A stretch of DNA of 64,000 bases from Arcticibacterium luteifluviistationis (GTDB lineage Bacteria > Bacteroidota > Bacteroidia > Cytophagales > Spirosomataceae), in assembly GCF_003258705.1 (NCBI RefSeq), contig NZ_CP029480.1, positions 2,852,001 through 2,916,000 on the forward strand. Direction: 5' to 3'. The position numbers and the translations under genes were made by a program. Below are positions 18,025 through 25,709 of the stretch, piece by piece (within the stretch, counting starts at the first letter, position 1; the number at the start of each line of letters is the position of its first letter). The notes under the pieces are model-generated. The model was not told where the DNA came from and did not search any database. It saw only the letters and a program-made list of their open reading frames with translations.

Positions 18025-19332
18025 ATGAAAAAAGAGCAACAAGAAATCATTGACAAATTAGGCATAGCAGAGCTTAATGAAATGCAGATTGAAACCCAAA
18101 AGGCTATTAGCAACCATAAAGAAGTAGTACTGCTCTCTCCTACTGGTTCTGGAAAAACTTTGGCTTTTTTGTTGCCCTTAATTGCTAATCTAGACCCAGA
18201 GTCTGAAGAAATTCAAGCTCTAATTTTAGTACCTTCTAGAGAGCTTGCTATTCAAATAGAGCAGGTAACTAGAGAAATGGGTAGTGGTTATAAAATCAAT
18301 GCCGTTTATGGTGGACGCTCAGGCTCAAAAGACAAAATGGAGCTAAAGCACACTCCTGCCATATTAATAGGTACACCAGGCCGAGTAGCTGACCATATTA
18401 GAAGAGAAAATATATCGACTCAGTTTATCAAAACTTTGGTGCTTGACGAATTTGACAAATCCTTGGAAACTGGTTTTGAAAAAGAGATGAAAGAGATTGT
18501 AGAATCTCTTCCTGCATTAGACAGAAAAATATTAACATCGGCTACGCAAAAGGCTGAAATACCAGAATTTTTGAGATTAATAGAACCTAAAGAAATCAAT
18601 TTCTTAGGTGGGGCAAAAACTAAACTAAAGCTTCAATTAGTAGTTTCGCCTACTAAAAATAAACTCGAAACACTTGCCAACCTTTTGGCTCACATAGGTA
18701 ATGCCAATGGTATTATTTTTTGTAACCTTAAAGACACCATTAGTGGCGTAAGTACTTTTCTGGAAAAGAGAAGAATTAACCATGAATGCTTTTTTGGTGG
18801 CATGGAGCAGATAGACAGAGAGCGAGCTTTAATCAAATTCCGTAATGGCTCTAGCAAAGTATTGGTAGCTACAGATTTGGCAGCCCGTGGCATTGATGTA
18901 CCTGCCTTAGATTATATTATCCACTTCCAGCTCCCGCCTAGAGAAGACGAATTCACCCACAGAAATGGACGTACCGCCAGAATGAACAGCAACGGAACTG
19001 CCTATATTTTAAAGGGTAAAGACGAAAAATTGCCTTCATTCATATCTGGTGTGAATGAATTAAAAATTGACGCCACAGAGAAAGAGGTTGAACTGGACCA
19101 ATGGACAACGCTTTTTGTTTCTGGAGGAAGAAAAGACAAAATATCTAAAGGAGACATAGCCGGTTTGTTTTTCAAACAAGGCCAACTTGGTAAAGAAGAA
19201 TTAGGCAACATAGAATTAAAACAAGATTGTGCTTTTGTGGCAGTGCCTACAGCCAAAGCTCACAAGCTTATTGCTTCTCTAAATAATACAAAACTAAAAA
19301 CGAAGAAAGTGAGGATTAGCGAGCTGAAATAA
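18025..19332 (+). CDS. DEAD-box-family RNA helicase, DbpA-like
   Basis: 435 aa. Motif I is SPTGSGKT (38-45), Ia LVPSREL, Ib GTPGR, motif II LDEFDK, III SAT, V ATDLAARGID and VI HRNGRTAR. The C-terminal about 75 residues (GGRKDKISKGDIAGLFF...CAFVAV) form a DbpA-type RNA-binding domain, which in E. coli targets 23S rRNA. The DEAD box reads DEFD instead of DEAD, keeping both acidic residues. It probably acts in ribosome assembly in the cytoplasm. It is monocistronic, with a very short possible leader. Confidence 0.88.
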   Translation: MKKEQQEIIDKLGIAELNEMQIETQKAISNHKEVVLLSPTGSGKTLAFLLPLIANLDPESEEIQALILVPSRELAIQIEQVTREMGSGYKINAVYGGRSGSKDKMELKHTPAILIGTPGRVADHIRRENISTQFIKTLVLDEFDKSLETGFEKEMKEIVESLPALDRKILTSATQKAEIPEFLRLIEPKEINFLGGAKTKLKLQLVVSPTKNKLETLANLLAHIGNANGIIFCNLKDTISGVSTFLEKRRINHECFFGGMEQIDRERALIKFRNGSSKVLVATDLAARGIDVPALDYIIHFQLPPREDEFTHRNGRTARMNSNGTAYILKGKDEKLPSFISGVNELKIDATEKEVELDQWTTLFVSGGRKDKISKGDIAGLFFKQGQLGKEELGNIELKQDCAFVAVPTAKAHKLIASLNNTKLKTKKVRISELK

Positions 19333-19424
19333 GCTTATCTATCGGGTTTCTATTATCTAAAATAACTATAAGAAGAATCTATATTCCTTTTATAAAAAAA
19401 AGATTTTAGTAGCAACCTAATATC

Positions 19425-19432
19425 TAATTTTG
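19425..19432 (+). promoter_or_regulatory. -7 box TAATTTTG upstream of outer-membrane protein gene
   Basis: TAATTTTG fits TAnnTTTG. Transcription would begin near 19439, leaving about 35 nt before the ATG at 19475 but only a few nt before the ATG at 19442. This supports the downstream start. The -33 region is weak. Confidence 0.4.
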
Positions 19433-19474
19433 TGGTTCAATATGAAAGACCCTGCTAAAACTAGGGATAGAGAA

Positions 19475-20299
19475 ATGAGACTTATTTTAATACTGGCTAT
19501 TACAGCACTTTTCGTTCAAAATAGCACTGCCCAAGCACCCAATCCTTTAAACACGAATGAGGATTTTCATAGATTCTATTTTTATGGCGGTTGGAATTCA
19601 GGAACTTATTCCAAATCTGACATTACTTTTTCAGGAGTCGACTATGACTTTTTATTAGAAAATGTGGTGGCCAAAGACAGACAAACGCCTTTTAGCATTG
19701 ACCAATATATCAATCCAAAAAACATTACTATTCCTCAGTACAATTTCAGGATTGGTTATTTTATAAAAAAGAACTGGGATATTTCATTTGGTATAGACCA
19801 TATGAAGTACGTGATGCAGGCTGACCAAACTGTTAAAATAACAGGAGAGATTGCTAATTCTAATACGCCATATGATGGTAGCTATGCCAATGAGGCCATC
19901 AAGTTGACAGAGGACTTTTTAAAATTTGAACATACCGATGGGCTAAACTATGTCAATGTAGCTCTAAGACGTTCTCAAGAACTTTTAGATTTCAATAAAA
20001 TCAAGGTAAACACTGTTTTAGGTGCTGGGATTAGCGTTTTATATCCAAGGACCAATACGACATTACTCAGCAGAGAAAGAAATGACGAATTCCATCTTTC
20101 TGGTTTCGGTCTAGATGGCACCGTAGGCTTAAATGTCACTTTCTTTGATGGCTTTTTTATTCAATCTGAGCTGAAAGGCGGCTACATTAATATGCCAGAC
20201 ATCACTACCACCAAGTCTGACTTAGACAAAGCCAGTCAAGACTTTTTCTTTGGACAAGGGAACATCACTTTTGGGGCTATTATCAAAATCAAAAAGTAG
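19475..20299 (+). CDS. Secreted outer-membrane beta-barrel-like hypothetical protein
   Basis: 274 aa from the chosen ATG, which gives a clean signal peptide (RLILILAITALFVQNSTAQA). The mature part alternates hydrophobic and polar residues (FHRFYFYGGWNSGTYS, YNFRIGYFIKKNWDISFGID, GLNVTFFDGFFIQSELKGGYI). It ends in the strand FGAIIKIKK, a common end for Bacteroidota outer-membrane barrels. An in-frame ATG at 19442 would add 11 charged residues before the signal. I cannot name the family. No co-transcribed partner is obvious. Confidence 0.7.
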   Translation: MRLILILAITALFVQNSTAQAPNPLNTNEDFHRFYFYGGWNSGTYSKSDITFSGVDYDFLLENVVAKDRQTPFSIDQYINPKNITIPQYNFRIGYFIKKNWDISFGIDHMKYVMQADQTVKITGEIANSNTPYDGSYANEAIKLTEDFLKFEHTDGLNYVNVALRRSQELLDFNKIKVNTVLGAGISVLYPRTNTTLLSRERNDEFHLSGFGLDGTVGLNVTFFDGFFIQSELKGGYINMPDITTTKSDLDKASQDFFFGQGNITFGAIIKIKK

Positions 20300-20433
20300 T
20301 TTGTGACTATGCTCATGTTTTCATGATGCATTAAATGACAGTAGTCATATTGGCTATTCTTTAATAAAAATTGACAAGTATCTAGACTTGCAAATAACTA
20401 AATTTACGTATTGTAATTTCTTAAACACAGTAC

Positions 20434-21426
20434 ATGAAAATAGCAGTTTTTAGCACACAATCTTACGACAAAGAATACCTCGACAAATTTAAAGAAGACC
20501 TTAACCTCACTTATTTTGAAGCGTCTTTAAATACCTCTACTGTTTCATTAACCAAAGGCTATGATGTGGTTTGTGCTTTTGTTAACGACAAACTAGATAA
20601 GGAGACGATTGACACGCTTGCTAAAAATGGGGTAAAAGCCATAGCCATGCGATGTGCTGGCTATAATAATGTGGATTTGACCGCAGCTGCCGATAATAAC
20701 ATTACTGTGATGCACGTACCTGTATATTCGCCGCACGCCATTGCTGAGCATGCTGTTGCCTTAATTTTAACATTAAACAGGAAAACCCATAAAGCATATA
20801 ATAGAGTGAGAGAAGGTAATTTCTCTTTGCAAAACCTGACTGGTTTTGACCTCTATAATAAAACTGTGGGGGTGATTGGCACTGGAGAAATTGGAGCTAT
20901 ATTCTGTAAAATCATGCTTGGTTTTGGCTGCAAGGTTCTAGCCTTTGATATGGTAGAATCCGCGGAGTTAAAATCAGCTGGAGTTCAGTTTGAAAGCATG
21001 GAAAATATCCTTAAACAGTCTGACATCATTTCATTACACTGTCCACTTACTCCAAAAACGTTTCACTTATTTGATGAGGAAGCTTTTGCCAAAATGAAAA
21101 AAGGTGCCATGCTCATTAACACAAGTCGTGGTGGGGTAATTGACACTTCTGCAGTTATTGAGGCTTTAAAAAATAGAACTTTAGGGTATTTAGGCATTGA
21201 CGTTTACGAACAAGAAGACAAGCTCTTTTTCCACGATTTATCTGAAAGTGTTATTCAAGATGATCAAATTCAGCGACTTATAAGTTTCCCCAATGTTTTA
21301 ATTACTTCTCATCAAGGTTTTTTCACCAAAGAAGCCTTGGACCAAATAGCGATTACAACCTTAAAAAACATTACAAACTTTGCTTCCGGAAATACGATTG
21401 AGAATGAAGTGAAATTGAATAAATAA
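20434..21426 (+). CDS. ldhA: D-lactate dehydrogenase / 2-hydroxyacid dehydrogenase
   Basis: 330 aa. The segments MRCAGYNNVDL, VPVYSPHAIAEHAVALILTLNR, the NAD motif GVIGTGEIGAIF, NTSRGGVID, GIDVYEQED and TSHQGFFTKEAL reproduce the D-LDH (LdhA) branch of D-2-hydroxyacid dehydrogenases. The Arg-Glu-His triad regions are present. It reduces pyruvate to D-lactate with NADH in the cytoplasm. It lies directly upstream of an Rrf2-type regulator and its operator, so it may matter when respiration is blocked, for example by nitric oxide. That link is inference. Confidence 0.92.
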   Translation: MKIAVFSTQSYDKEYLDKFKEDLNLTYFEASLNTSTVSLTKGYDVVCAFVNDKLDKETIDTLAKNGVKAIAMRCAGYNNVDLTAAADNNITVMHVPVYSPHAIAEHAVALILTLNRKTHKAYNRVREGNFSLQNLTGFDLYNKTVGVIGTGEIGAIFCKIMLGFGCKVLAFDMVESAELKSAGVQFESMENILKQSDIISLHCPLTPKTFHLFDEEAFAKMKKGAMLINTSRGGVIDTSAVIEALKNRTLGYLGIDVYEQEDKLFFHDLSESVIQDDQIQRLISFPNVLITSHQGFFTKEALDQIAITTLKNITNFASGNTIENEVKLNK

Positions 21427-21429
21427 TAG

Positions 21430-21445
21430 TGGATAAGATTATCCA
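21430..21445. promoter_or_regulatory. Operator-like palindrome O1, Rrf2 gene promoter
   Basis: TGGATAAGATTATCCA is a perfect 7-2-7 palindrome. It covers the -33 region of the promoter whose -7 box is at 21464-21471. A related 16-bp box with the same outer half-sites (TGGAT...ATCCA) lies before the globin gene. This is the expected position for autoregulation by the Rrf2 protein encoded at 21495. Confidence 0.65.
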
Positions 21446-21463
21446 TTATTGTGATTTTATACT

Positions 21464-21471
21464 TAACTTTG
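21464..21471 (+). promoter_or_regulatory. -7 box TAACTTTG of the Rrf2 gene
   Basis: TAACTTTG matches TAnnTTTG and lies 23 bp before the ATG. The -33 position coincides with palindrome O1. Confidence 0.55.
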
Positions 21472-21494
21472 CATAGCAAAAGACAATAATTTAG

Positions 21495-21929
21495 ATGTTT
21501 TCGAAATCTTGTGAATACGGTATTAGGGCCTCCATTTATATAACCGAACAATCTGAGCTCGGCAGAAAAGTGGGGCTAAAAGAAGTAGCAAAGGCCATCA
21601 ATTCGCCAGAAGCGTTTACTTCTAAAATCTTGCAACAGCTAACTAGAAGTGATGTACTCATCTCTGAAAAAGGTCCTCATGGCGGTTTTTCTGTACTTGC
21701 CAATACACTAGACACCGTCACTTTAAGTCATGTGGTAACGGCAATAGATGGTGATAAAATCTATACGGGCTGTGGCTTAGGTTTGGAGCAATGCAATGAA
21801 AAAAAGCCGTGCCCAGTTCATGACCAATTTAAGGGAGTAAGAGATAGACTAAGGGATATGCTAGAGACTACCACCCTAAAGTCACTAACCACTGAATTGT
21901 CAGAAGGTTTGACATTTTTGAAAAGATAA
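21495..21929 (+). CDS. Rrf2 family transcriptional regulator with Fe-S cysteines (NsrR/IscR-like)
   Basis: 144 aa. The winged-helix N-terminus SKSCEYGIRASIYI and LKEVAKAINSPEAFTSKILQQL is typical of Rrf2. Three cysteines in the cluster loop (Cys93, Cys100, Cys106; spacing C-x6-C-x5-C) resemble the ligands of IscR and NsrR. It is followed by a truncated globin, Ric, hemerythrin and ferredoxin genes, so a nitric-oxide-sensing repressor role like NsrR is the best inference. Its own promoter carries a perfect palindrome, and a second copy precedes the globin gene, which suggests control of both transcripts. Confidence 0.85.
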   Translation: MFSKSCEYGIRASIYITEQSELGRKVGLKEVAKAINSPEAFTSKILQQLTRSDVLISEKGPHGGFSVLANTLDTVTLSHVVTAIDGDKIYTGCGLGLEQCNEKKPCPVHDQFKGVRDRLRDMLETTTLKSLTTELSEGLTFLKR

Positions 21930-21945
21930 AAATTTGAACAAATAT

Positions 21946-21961
21946 TGGATAAAAACATCCA
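21946..21961. promoter_or_regulatory. Operator-like palindrome O2 before the globin gene
   Basis: TGGATAAAAACATCCA shares length, half-sites (TGGAT/ATCCA) and downstream context (ATTA) with O1. It lies 9 bp before the globin ATG and about 16 bp after the Rrf2 stop. In this position it would act as a roadblock or control an internal promoter. Confidence 0.6.
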
Positions 21962-21970
21962 TTACTAATC

Positions 21971-22369
21971 ATGAAAACTACCGAAAAAGATATTCTAGAG
22001 ATATCAGACATTAAAGTTTTGGTGGATACGTTTTACGAAAAAATCAGGCAAGACAGTACTTTGGGGCCTATTTTTAATGAACGTATAAAAGACAAATGGC
22101 CTGAACACCTTGACAAAATGTACCGCTTCTGGCAAACAATTTTGCTCGACGAACACACTTACCATGGAAGTCCTTTTGTACCACATGCAAAGCTACCTGT
22201 AGATAAATCACATTTTGACCAATGGATAAAGCTCTTTTATGAAACCGTGGACGCACTTTATGTAGGCGAAAAAGCCGATAGAGCTAAATGGCAAGGAGAA
22301 AGAATGGCCGAGATGTTTCATTCTAAAATAGAGTATTTCAGAAATAACCCCTCTTACAAAGTATTATGA
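21971..22369 (+). CDS. Group III truncated hemoglobin
   Basis: 132 aa. The order of conserved segments (VDTFYEKIRQDSTLGPIF, MYRFWQTILL, Y-H-G-S-P-F with VPHAKLPV, then HFDQWIKLF with proximal His81) is that of group III truncated hemoglobins such as Campylobacter Ctb. It binds heme and oxygen or nitric oxide in the cytoplasm. Placement after an Rrf2 regulator and before Ric fits nitric oxide handling. The stop overlaps the start of the next gene by 4 bp (ATGA). Confidence 0.92.
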   Translation: MKTTEKDILEISDIKVLVDTFYEKIRQDSTLGPIFNERIKDKWPEHLDKMYRFWQTILLDEHTYHGSPFVPHAKLPVDKSHFDQWIKLFYETVDALYVGEKADRAKWQGERMAEMFHSKIEYFRNNPSYKVL

Positions 22370-22809
22370 GCATCGTCAAAAGTCCTATTACGGTCATGGC
22401 CACTTTCCTCTGGATTGGCTTTGTATGTGCCATCAGTTTTTTAGAAGCTTGGCTAAAATTTCAAGCTCCTGGAATTACGCTTTCCTTAGGCTTGGGTATT
22501 GGCAGGCTAGTTTTCAATATGCTAAATAAAGTAGAATGGGTATTTGCTATAGCCATTTTCATTAATCTAATCATTCAGGCAAAAAAAGGTTTCAAACTAC
22601 CCTATTTAGTTTTTATTATTCCATTGGTATTACTGGCTATTCAGAGTATTTGGTTACTTCCTGCTTTAGATGCTAGAGCTGAATTGTACATTCAAAATCA
22701 GCCAGTTCCTCCGTCAAATAATCACTTTTACTATGTTGGTATGGAGGCACTAAAAGTTATTTCACTTGTGGTATTTGGTATTTCACAATTCAAAAAACAA
22801 ACAATATGA
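22366..22809 (+). CDS. Four-helix integral membrane protein of unknown function
   Basis: 147 aa with about four hydrophobic helices (approximately 11-33, 52-68, 75-97 and 123-141). It contains FLEAWLKFQAPGITLSLGLGIGRLVFNMLNKVEW. No cofactor motif is obvious, although Glu and His residues near the membrane could bind metal. Both ends overlap its neighbours by 4 bp (globin and Ric), so it is translated as part of the stress operon. I do not recognise the family. A role in nitric oxide response or heme supply is only guilt by association. Confidence 0.8.
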   Translation: MSIVKSPITVMATFLWIGFVCAISFLEAWLKFQAPGITLSLGLGIGRLVFNMLNKVEWVFAIAIFINLIIQAKKGFKLPYLVFIIPLVLLAIQSIWLLPALDARAELYIQNQPVPPSNNHFYYVGMEALKVISLVVFGISQFKKQTI

Positions 22810-23531
22810 AAATCACAGAACAACAAAACATCGGAAAACTAGTAGCCGAAAACTATAAGGCAGCTTCAATTTTCAAAGCCTACAAAATAGACTACTGCTG
22901 CAACGGAAACAGAACCATAGCAGATGTATGCAAATCGCAAAACCTTAACGCAGAGCAGCTGATTGATAAACTAGAAAATGTACTGAACAGCACCGCTACA
23001 CAAAGTATTGATTATAAATCATGGCCGGCAGACTTACTGGCAGATTATATTGAGAAAAAGCACCACAGATATGTGGAAGAAAAAATATTAGAAATAAAAC
23101 CCCTTCTTGAAAAACTATGTAGTGTACATGGAGAAAACCACCCAGAGCTTCATGAAATAAAAGAACTATTTATGACATCGGCTGGGGAGCTAACTGCTCA
23201 CATGAAAAAAGAAGAGTTTATTCTGTTTCCGTTTGTAAGAAAAATGGTTCAAAACAAATCAGGTTCTGGCTCGGTTACAAGTCCTCAATTTGGCACAGTA
23301 GAAAACCCTATTGACATGATGAAACATGAGCACGAAGCAGAAGGAGAGAGATTTGAGAAAATAGCAGCACTGTCAAACAATTATACACCTCCTGCCGATG
23401 CTTGCAGCACATACACAGTGACCTATGCTCTTCTAAAGGAGTTTCAAGAAGACCTCCACTTGCATATACATTTAGAAAACAACATTTTATTTCCTCAGGC
23501 CATAAAAATGGAAAAAGAGTTAGTACACTAA
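22806..23531 (+). CDS. ric: Iron-sulfur cluster repair di-iron protein Ric (YtfE/ScdA)
   Basis: 241 aa. The N-terminal ScdA_N domain contains KAYKIDYCCNGNRTIADVC with the paired Cys31-Cys32. It is followed by a hemerythrin-like four-helix domain whose His and Glu ligands lie in EKKHHRYVEE, HGENHPEL, HMKKEEFILFPF, HEHEAEGERF and HLHIHLENNILFP. Ric repairs Fe-S clusters damaged by nitric oxide or oxidants in the cytoplasm. Overlaps with the preceding gene and a 10-bp gap to the next one indicate a single operon. Confidence 0.95.
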   Translation: MKITEQQNIGKLVAENYKAASIFKAYKIDYCCNGNRTIADVCKSQNLNAEQLIDKLENVLNSTATQSIDYKSWPADLLADYIEKKHHRYVEEKILEIKPLLEKLCSVHGENHPELHEIKELFMTSAGELTAHMKKEEFILFPFVRKMVQNKSGSGSVTSPQFGTVENPIDMMKHEHEAEGERFEKIAALSNNYTPPADACSTYTVTYALLKEFQEDLHLHIHLENNILFPQAIKMEKELVH

Positions 23532-23541
23532 AATCTAAATT

Positions 23542-24009
23542 ATGGAAAACAACAAGCCCATTAAAAGAGTTAAATCGCTTCAATTTTTAAGTAGAGAGCA
23601 CCATCATTCGCTGCTGCTTTGCTGGAAAATAAGAAGGGGCTTTCAAAAGCCCGTGGAGCCCAGAAGGATTAAAACCTATGTAGATTGGTTCTTTGAAAAC
23701 CATATATCGCCTCACTTTGAACTGGAAGAAAAATACATCTACCCTATTCTAGGCAAAGAAAACCGCTATGTAAAAAAGGGAATTGCAGAGCATAGAAGAC
23801 TTAAAAGGTTGTTTCAAGGAAAAGACGATATCTATAAGGCTCTAAATCATATAGAAGAGGAACTGGAAAAACATATAAGATTTGAAGAGCGTGTACTTTT
23901 TCAAGAAATTCAAAAAGTGGCTACGCCAAAACAAATGGAAGCAATAGAGCAGATGCACGAAGAAGAGAAATTTGAAGATAACTTATCAGATATATTTTGG
24001 ACAAAATAA
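23542..24009 (+). CDS. Hemerythrin-domain protein
   Basis: 155 aa. Iron-ligand-like residues occur in SREHHHSLLLCW, HISPHFELEEKYIYPIL, IAEHRRLKRLF and HIRFEERVLFQEIQ, matching the HHE cation-binding fold. It has no second domain and no signal peptide. It follows Ric closely and its end overlaps the TTG start of the ferredoxin by 13 bp. It probably binds oxygen or nitric oxide, or supplies iron to Ric. This is inference from the operon. Confidence 0.88.
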   Translation: MENNKPIKRVKSLQFLSREHHHSLLLCWKIRRGFQKPVEPRRIKTYVDWFFENHISPHFELEEKYIYPILGKENRYVKKGIAEHRRLKRLFQGKDDIYKALNHIEEELEKHIRFEERVLFQEIQKVATPKQMEAIEQMHEEEKFEDNLSDIFWTK

Positions 24010-24317
24010 GTATCACCGTTTTAAGGAATGGCTTAGAAAGGAAAATAGAAACAAAGCCTAATGAGTACAAAAACCTCATGTTTCTTCTGAAAGACCATTG
24101 CTATCCTGATGATTTCGGAGAGTGCGGCGGAATGGGAAGATGTGCCACCTGCATAATAAAAGCTTCAGGACTTAAAGGTGCTGCATTAGAAAAAGACAGA
24201 AACGAACCTGCCACGCTAGAAAAGTTTAGACAATCTGACCCAAACCTAAGACTAGCTTGTGGACTACACATCAGCTCAGATTTAGAAGGTGCGATTATAG
24301 AGCTTATTGAAATCTAG
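23997..24317 (+). CDS. 2Fe-2S ferredoxin
   Basis: 106 aa from TTG, the only canonical start that keeps the first beta strand (KISITVLRNG). Cluster cysteines are Cys43, Cys49 and Cys52 (GECGGMGRCATC) and Cys88 (RLACGLH), the C-x5-C-x2-C...C pattern of plant or adrenodoxin-type ferredoxins. It overlaps the hemerythrin gene by 13 bp. Last in the stress operon, it probably delivers electrons to Ric, hemerythrin or globin. Confidence 0.9.
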   Translation: MDKISITVLRNGLERKIETKPNEYKNLMFLLKDHCYPDDFGECGGMGRCATCIIKASGLKGAALEKDRNEPATLEKFRQSDPNLRLACGLHISSDLEGAIIELIEI

Positions 24318-24437
24318 CCGCTCTTAATAAACAAACCTGTTTTTATAGAAAACAAAACTTCTGTTCTTTTGAATGATAGTTCCTTGTTTATCGTTTACCT
24401 AGTATCTAAAACTCCTAAAAACCTTTTGAGGCAAATC

Positions 24438-24959
24438 ATGAAAAAGCTACTTCTACTAATATTTACTGCAGTCTTATCTCTTAACCTTCAGGCTCAAAGC
24501 ATTGACAAAACGAAATCGATAGTCAATTTTAAAATTGGCAACATGAAAATAAGCTCTGTAAAAGGGACATTTACAAACATGAGTGGAACTATCAATTTTG
24601 AGGAAGCCGACCTGAAAAACTCAAGTTTTGATGTTTGTGTAGACGCCTCCACGGTCAATACTAAAAACAAAAACAGAGACAAAACGCTTACCGAAGCCGG
24701 ATTTTTTGATGTAGAGAAATATCCAAAAATTTGTTTCAAATCAAAAGACATCTACATAACCCCTGACGGGTTTGCAGCAAAGGGGAAACTAAGCATGCAT
24801 GGCGTTACAAAAGATGAAATAATTAGCTTCAGCTATAAAAACAATCACTTTAATGGCGAACTGGAAGTAAGCAGAGAAGCCTATAAAATTGGCGACAGCA
24901 TGGGTAACTTCCTGATTAGCGATACCGCCAAACTAGAGATTGACTGTTTTGTAAAATAG
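24438..24959 (+). CDS. YceI family periplasmic protein (first copy)
   Basis: 173 aa from the chosen ATG, giving signal peptide KKLLLLIFTAVLSLNLQAQ. The body follows YceI: SIVNFKIGNMKISSVKGTF, FDVCVDASTVNTKNKNRDKTL, FFDVEKYPKICFKS, GKLSMHGVTKDE. YceI proteins are lipocalin-like barrels that bind polyisoprenoid or amphiphilic lipids in the periplasm. The frame is open up to 24369, but those residues lack sense. A second YceI gene lies at 36676. Confidence 0.9.
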   Translation: MKKLLLLIFTAVLSLNLQAQSIDKTKSIVNFKIGNMKISSVKGTFTNMSGTINFEEADLKNSSFDVCVDASTVNTKNKNRDKTLTEAGFFDVEKYPKICFKSKDIYITPDGFAAKGKLSMHGVTKDEIISFSYKNNHFNGELEVSREAYKIGDSMGNFLISDTAKLEIDCFVK

Positions 24960-25015
24960 GGCTTTATTTTTTGAAAGATTAAATGTAAGTTTATCTAACA
25001 AAACAACTCAAAGCC

Positions 25016-25225
25016 ATGAAAAGTAAAACTTACAGCAACAACGACGTCACTATACTTTGGCAAGCAGATAAGTGTACACATGCAGGTGTTTGCGTTAGAA
25101 CATTACCTAATGTTTATGACCCAAAAGTCAGACCTTGGATTAAACCAGAAAACGCTTCAGGTGAAGAACTTATAGCTCAAGTTTCTAAATGTCCATCAGG
25201 TGCTTTAAGTATTGTCAATGAGTAA
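25016..25225 (+). CDS. Divergent 4Fe-4S mono-cluster protein (YjdI-like)
   Basis: 69 aa. The motif DKCTHAGVCVRTLPNVYDP (Cys20, Cys26) with a later KCPSGAL (Cys59) is the Fer4_19/YjdI pattern. It may bind an iron-sulfur cluster in the cytoplasm; its role is unknown. It overlaps the next gene (ATGAGTAA), a GNAT-like YjdJ homologue, the same pair as in E. coli yjdIJ. Confidence 0.88.
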   Translation: MKSKTYSNNDVTILWQADKCTHAGVCVRTLPNVYDPKVRPWIKPENASGEELIAQVSKCPSGALSIVNE

Positions 25226-25526
25226 TGCCATTGAAATAATTAGAACGGACACTAGCGAACGGAAAGGCATTTTCACTGCTTACCTTAATGGATTAGCCGC
25301 AGGAGAAATGACCTACACATGGGCTGGTACTCAGAAATTCATCATAGACCACACAGGCGTAAATGATGGCTTTAATGGCAGAGGGATAGGCAAAGAACTA
25401 GTAAAAGCTGGCGTAGCTTTTGCCAGAAAGGAAAATGTCAAAATAATGCCCCTTTGCCCGTTCGCTAAAAGCTACTTCGACAAACATCAAGCCATTCATG
25501 ATGTGCTTTATAAGGTTGGGGGCTAA
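25218..25526 (+). CDS. YjdJ-type GNAT-like acetyltransferase
   Basis: 102 aa. It is a small GNAT-fold protein with GRGIGKELVKAGVAFARKENVKIMPLCPFAKSYF arranged as in YjdJ: acetyl-CoA loop, then a conserved CPFAxxYF block. The ATG at 25218 overlaps the previous stop. A TTG two codons earlier is possible. Its partner is the YjdI-like Fe-S protein immediately upstream. Substrate unknown. Confidence 0.87.
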   Translation: MSNAIEIIRTDTSERKGIFTAYLNGLAAGEMTYTWAGTQKFIIDHTGVNDGFNGRGIGKELVKAGVAFARKENVKIMPLCPFAKSYFDKHQAIHDVLYKVGG

Positions 25527-25597
25527 AACGACACACAAATCTGCTTTAAAGGCTTTTCTAAATATGTCATTTTTTTGAACTAATGTCATCTTAAAAA

Positions 25598-25683
25598 GGA
25601 GGTGTTATTAAACCTCCATTTAAAGGAACTAATCAGCTAAAACTTCATTTTATACTTATATAAAAACAGGCTTTTCTAAGCCT
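25598..25683. other. Two short hairpins before the SDR gene
   Basis: GGAGGT (25598) pairs with ACCTCC (25612-25617), and AGGCTT (25668) pairs with AAGCCT (25678-25683). The first lies after the YjdJ-like gene and could be a weak terminator. The second lies 27 bp before the SDR start, in its leader. Both also contain near-identical TAA-flanked GGAGG/CCTCC-type sequence. Function uncertain. Confidence 0.35.
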
Positions 25684-25709
25684 CCAGTCATTACAAAAAT
25701 CAACAGAAA

